Origin: JBBSEZ01 sp038239195
Lineage (GTDB): Bacteria; Planctomycetota; Planctomycetia; Gemmatales; Gemmataceae
Assembly: GCA_038239195.1 (NCBI GenBank)
Contig: JBBSEZ010000406.1
Span: forward strand, 1 to 8,935
Direction of reading: 5' to 3'
Length of the DNA: 8,935 nt
The translations under genes and the position numbers were made by a program. Shown here piece after piece: positions 6,201-8,935 of the stretch (within the stretch, counting starts at the first letter, position 1; each line of letters begins with the position of its first letter). The notes under the pieces were generated by a model. That model was not told the DNA's origin, ran no database searches, and saw only the letters and a program-made list of their open reading frames with translations.

Positions 6201-7502
6201 TTACGTCGGCGAGGGGATCGTCGGCGCGTTGAGCGGCTGCCAGGGCGCGTCGCCCCACTTCACCGGCGGCAGGCCCAGTTCGGAGCGCACCTCGTTGACG
6301 GTGAGCACGCCGTACTTGAGGTAGAGCTCGTTCTCGCGCGCCCCCAGCTCGCGGTTGATCGGCACCGGGTCGTCGCTGACCAGGAACAGCCTCCCGGTCG
6401 GGTCGAACAACGGCACCAGTTGCTCGTTGAGCTTTTCGTCGCGGCGGCGCAGGCGCGGGGCGATGGCCCTGGCCATGTGCTGATGCTCGGCCGCCTGCAA
6501 GTTGGCGAGGTTGGTCTCGCTGGTCAGGAAGGCCAGGGGGACGTGGAACGAGTTGGCGATCTCCTCCTTGGTGGCGCGCATGTCGGCGAGCGCGGCCAGG
6601 TCGCCCATGCTGTGGGCGAGCAACTGGACCTTCATGTTGGCCTCGGCGATGACGACGCGCCCGGCCCCGCCGCGCCGCAGGCGCTGGTTCCACTGGGCCT
6701 CGAGCCGGTCGCGCTCCTCCTCGCCGACCACGCTCTCGGGGCAGATCAGCGCGTCGGGCACGGCGTGGTTCTCGAATTTCGCCTTTTTGAACGCAACAAA
6801 GTCCGAGGTAAGTGAAACTTGCTCCCAGCAGGCGCGCAGCGGCGACAGCCCTGCGGTGTAGGGCTCGCGCGGGTCGGGGTAGCGGAAGTGGATCACGTCG
6901 TCGGGGGCGAAGCGCTGCTCCTTGCCGGCGGCGCGGTAGACGTAGTCATCGACGAGGTTGGGGCTGTCCGGCTCGCGGTGCGGGCTGACGTTCTGGGCGG
7001 GCAGCGCCCAGATCGACGACGGCACGCCGAGCGGGCCCTTCTCGACGTACCAGAACGCAGCGCCCACGACCTCCTGATAGAGAGTTGTCAGCTCCCACAA
7101 GTCGAAACTGTTGTGAACCGGGTTGACCTGGCGCAGCAACTCCAGGAGCGGGTGTTCGGTCACCTCCTCGACGCGCTCGGCCGATCGCACCTGCGGGTGG
7201 TGGCGCAGGCGGAGCTCGTCGCGGCTTGCCAGGGAGCGCGTGAGGCAGCGCGGCCGGGCCTGCCCCTTGCGCGTGACGACGAACAGGCGCGGCGGGTAAG
7301 CGGCGCAGGCGGCGGCGTTGAGGGTGGCGCAGGCCCAGGCGGTGTTCTTGAGCTCGGCGAGCAGTTCCGACTGCGTCGGCACGCGCTGCTGGCGGTGGGC
7401 ATCGACGAACGAAGGGCCGGACCACTGCGGCCCCGCCAGGACGGAGGGAGGACGGGTGCCGGCCAACCAGCGGGACAGGCGGCGGAGGAAAGTGCGCATC
7501 AT
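6201..7502 (-). CDS. Phage portal protein, HK97-type
   Basis: This 433-residue protein is a tailed-phage portal, the dodecameric ring at one capsid vertex through which DNA enters and leaves. Features typical of HK97-type portals are HPLLELLRQVNPVHNSFDLW (117-136), VVGAAFWYVEKGPLG (145-159), a WALPAQNVSP strand (165-174), VIHFRYPDPREPYTAGLSPL (203-222), the long helix SLTSDFVAFKKAKFENHAVP (230-249), the ATKEEIANSFHVPLAFLT block (310-327) and the C-terminal GVLTVNEVRSELGLPPV (398-414). Length is normal. I chose the ATG at 7502 because it overlaps the terminase stop as ATGA; an in-frame GTG at 7517 and a second ATG at 7499 are alternatives. The overlap indicates translational coupling. A short basic N-terminus (MRTFLRRLSRW) and an Arg-rich patch (RRGGAGRVVI) are seen. 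Confidence 0.93.
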   Translation of the reverse strand: MMRTFLRRLSRWLAGTRPPSVLAGPQWSGPSFVDAHRQQRVPTQSELLAELKNTAWACATLNAAACAAYPPRLFVVTRKGQARPRCLTRSLASRDELRLRHHPQVRSAERVEEVTEHPLLELLRQVNPVHNSFDLWELTTLYQEVVGAAFWYVEKGPLGVPSSIWALPAQNVSPHREPDSPNLVDDYVYRAAGKEQRFAPDDVIHFRYPDPREPYTAGLSPLRACWEQVSLTSDFVAFKKAKFENHAVPDALICPESVVGEEERDRLEAQWNQRLRRGGAGRVVIAEANMKVQLLAHSMGDLAALADMRATKEEIANSFHVPLAFLTSETNLANLQAAEHQHMARAIAPRLRRRDEKLNEQLVPLFDPTGRLFLVSDDPVPINRELGARENELYLKYGVLTVNEVRSELGLPPVKWGDAPWQPLNAPTIPSPT

Positions 7503-8779
7503 GGGAAGGTCGTCCACAGGGATTCGGGGCCCGGCCGAATGCGTGGCGTGGCCGCCGGCGCGGGCCGGTTGCGCAGGCGAGCCAGGAAGTGGGCGTCGAG
7601 GCCGGCGATGAGGTAGCGCAAGGCGCCGAGGGCGTGGTTGTGCTCATCGACGGGGTTTTCGCCGCTCAGCTTGCGCTCGGCCTCGCTCGGGTAGCGGTAG
7701 AGCTGGGCCTCGCGCACCAGGTTGGGGCAGCCGGCCCGGTGTACCTTGAGCCGGCCGGTGCGCAGCCGGGCGGTGACGGCGGCGATGCCAGGACGAATGT
7801 CGTTCTCGGCGGGGCGCACGGCCAGCCCCGCGGCTCGCAACTCGGCAATCTCAGTGGCGCCGGCCGGGTCGGCGTACCAGAGGGCGGGGCGAAATTGGCG
7901 CAGGGCCGCGGCGTGTTCGTGCAGCGGCACCTGGCAGAGGTAGCGCTCGCCGTGCAGCCAGAGGACGTCGTCGCGGTCGAGGGCGCCCCATACGGCCGCG
8001 AACGGATTGCGCCAGCCGAAGTCGATCCCGCCGACGCCGCGCCCGGCCGGGGCGGGCCGTTCCTCGACGAGGGCCTGGGCGAAATCGGGATAAACCAGCC
8101 CTTCGAGGGAGGTAAAGGTGGCCTCGTACTCCTGGCGCACCCAGCTCTCCCCGAGGGATCGCATTTCGCCGGCGATGAAGTCGGGCGTGATGCGTGGGCA
8201 GTCGCGCCAGGTGACGTGGAACCTCCGCCACGGGCCATCGTCGATCCATTCGCGGTAGAACCAGCCTCGCTGGCCGAACGGCGTGGAGAGGGCGACGAGG
8301 CGGCCTTGCGACACGGCGAGCATGGGGCGGACGGAGCGGTACAGGTCGTCGGGGATTCGGGCGGCCTCGTCGAGGACGAGGAGGTTGACCCCGCCGAAGG
8401 AGCGGATCGTCTCCTCCTTGCCGGGCAGGCAGAGGACGCGCGAGCGGTTGGCCAGCTCGAGGCGCAACTGGGTGCGGTAGACGGCCGGGATGGGCCGGCC
8501 CAGGGCGTTGTCGGCGTCGAGCACCTTGCGGAAAATCTCGGCCGACTGCCGCTGACTGGGCGACAGGAGCAGCACGAGGGCGCCGGGCGCGAACAGGGCG
8601 GTGTGCAGGGCGAGGGCGCTGACGGCGGTGGACTTGCCCGACTGCCGCGAGCAGTTGAGCAGGAGCTGCCGGTCGCGCGACAGGAGGAGCTCGCGCTGCC
8701 AGGGGTCGGGGGCGAGCCCGGCGGCGCGGAGGATGAGCGACGGATCGAGGGCCAGGGCAAGTGCGCGGTGCAGGTTCAT
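7499..8779 (-). CDS. terL: Phage terminase large subunit (TerL)
   Basis: The 426-residue protein is the DNA-packaging motor ATPase and headful/cos nuclease of a tailed phage. ATPase motifs: adenine-binding DPWQRE (25-30), Walker A CSRQSGKST (43-51), Walker B LLVLDEAA with D137/E138 (133-140), and coupling motif ALSTPFG (164-169). The RNase H-like nuclease shows acidic residues D253 (GGIDFGWRNPFAA), D304 (WYADPAGATE) and D378 (VDEHNHALGALRYLI). All motor and nuclease residues are present, so the enzyme could be functional. The start ATG at 8779 has no convincing Shine-Dalgarno. It is the first gene of the leftward module; a small terminase subunit would lie upstream, but only ~155 nt remain and no gene is visible there. 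The C-terminus ends LWTTFP and overlaps portal by 4 nt. Confidence 0.95.
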   Translation of the reverse strand: MNLHRALALALDPSLILRAAGLAPDPWQRELLLSRDRQLLLNCSRQSGKSTAVSALALHTALFAPGALVLLLSPSQRQSAEIFRKVLDADNALGRPIPAVYRTQLRLELANRSRVLCLPGKEETIRSFGGVNLLVLDEAARIPDDLYRSVRPMLAVSQGRLVALSTPFGQRGWFYREWIDDGPWRRFHVTWRDCPRITPDFIAGEMRSLGESWVRQEYEATFTSLEGLVYPDFAQALVEERPAPAGRGVGGIDFGWRNPFAAVWGALDRDDVLWLHGERYLCQVPLHEHAAALRQFRPALWYADPAGATEIAELRAAGLAVRPAENDIRPGIAAVTARLRTGRLKVHRAGCPNLVREAQLYRYPSEAERKLSGENPVDEHNHALGALRYLIAGLDAHFLARLRNRPAPAATPRIRPGPESLWTTFP

Positions 8780-8935
8780 GATTCAAGGCTACCGGGGCGT
8801 TGTACGTTGTTGGGAGGCGAGTTATGGTGACAGGGAGGGTTTTCCCTCACCCCCCCCGGCCCCCACCACCACAAAACGGTGGGGGGGGGGGGAAACGGGG
8901 CGGGGGGGGGGGGAGCTAGGCCCTACCCAACCGCG
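8780..8935. other. Non-coding end with G/C homopolymer runs, likely contig-end artefact
   Basis: The first ~60 nt are ordinary leader sequence of the terminase gene. A small hairpin (GAGGG TTTT CCCTC) lies around 8835-8848. From about 8849 the sequence becomes runs of C, then runs of 12 G (8881-8892 and 8902-8913) broken only by AAAC, GGGG and C. C-rich 8861-8868 (CCCCACC) and the following GGTGGGG can fold on each other. Such composition is unlike the rest of the window and typical of low-quality read ends; no gene is present. Confidence 0.6.

Noticed and set aside
7589..8830. 413-residue plus-strand frame opposite the terminase
   Set aside because: Antisense shadow caused by high GC3; the minus-strand frame has every TerL motif.

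Overview
The window is GC-rich (roughly 60-70 %), and all clear genes lie on the minus strand. It looks like accessory DNA of a planctomycete, possibly the Gemmataceae. That assignment is inference: it rests on high GC3, the style of the lipoprotein, an IS91 element with its own integrase, a broken R2K/ATP-grasp-like gene, and a GGACGGCTC/GAGCCGTCC palindrome of a kind I associate with planctomycete intergenic DNA. No rRNA, tRNA or CRISPR array was seen.

Layout from left to right. (1) 1-644 has no convincing protein. Read on the minus strand it resembles the 5' structured part of a bacterial group II intron, starting with a GTGCG motif and running off the left edge; any intron-encoded reverse transcriptase would lie outside. 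(2) 716-981 is the frameshifted and truncated start of an R2K/ATP-grasp-like gene, cut short just upstream of the intron. (3) 1080-2030 is an intact lipoprotein gene with a lipobox, a coiled coil and a C-terminal alpha/beta domain. (4) 2135-2206 is a 72-bp element made of 21-bp inverted repeats. (5) About 2225-4760 is an IS91-family element with an intact tyrosine recombinase and an overlapping HUH (Y2) transposase broken by a frameshift. (6) 4761-5213 holds GC-rich direct repeats and undecided coding-like scraps. (7) 5214-8779 is an HK97-type phage packaging and head module, transcribed leftward in the order terminase large subunit, portal, prohead protease. (8) The last ~100 bases are G/C homopolymer runs that look like a contig end or a sequencing artefact.

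How the parts fit. Terminase and portal are coupled by an ATGA overlap. The protease follows after a 138-nt gap that carries a perfect 50-bp palindrome. The major capsid gene expected next is absent; about 450 nt of degraded sequence lead into the IS91 element. The simplest reading is a prophage or GTA-like remnant truncated beside a rolling-circle transposon, in a region that has also taken a retroelement and lost an ATP-grasp gene. I see no intact novel defence system. The points most worth checking are the palindromes, the integrase/transposase overlap with its frameshift, and the retroelement/pseudogene junction.
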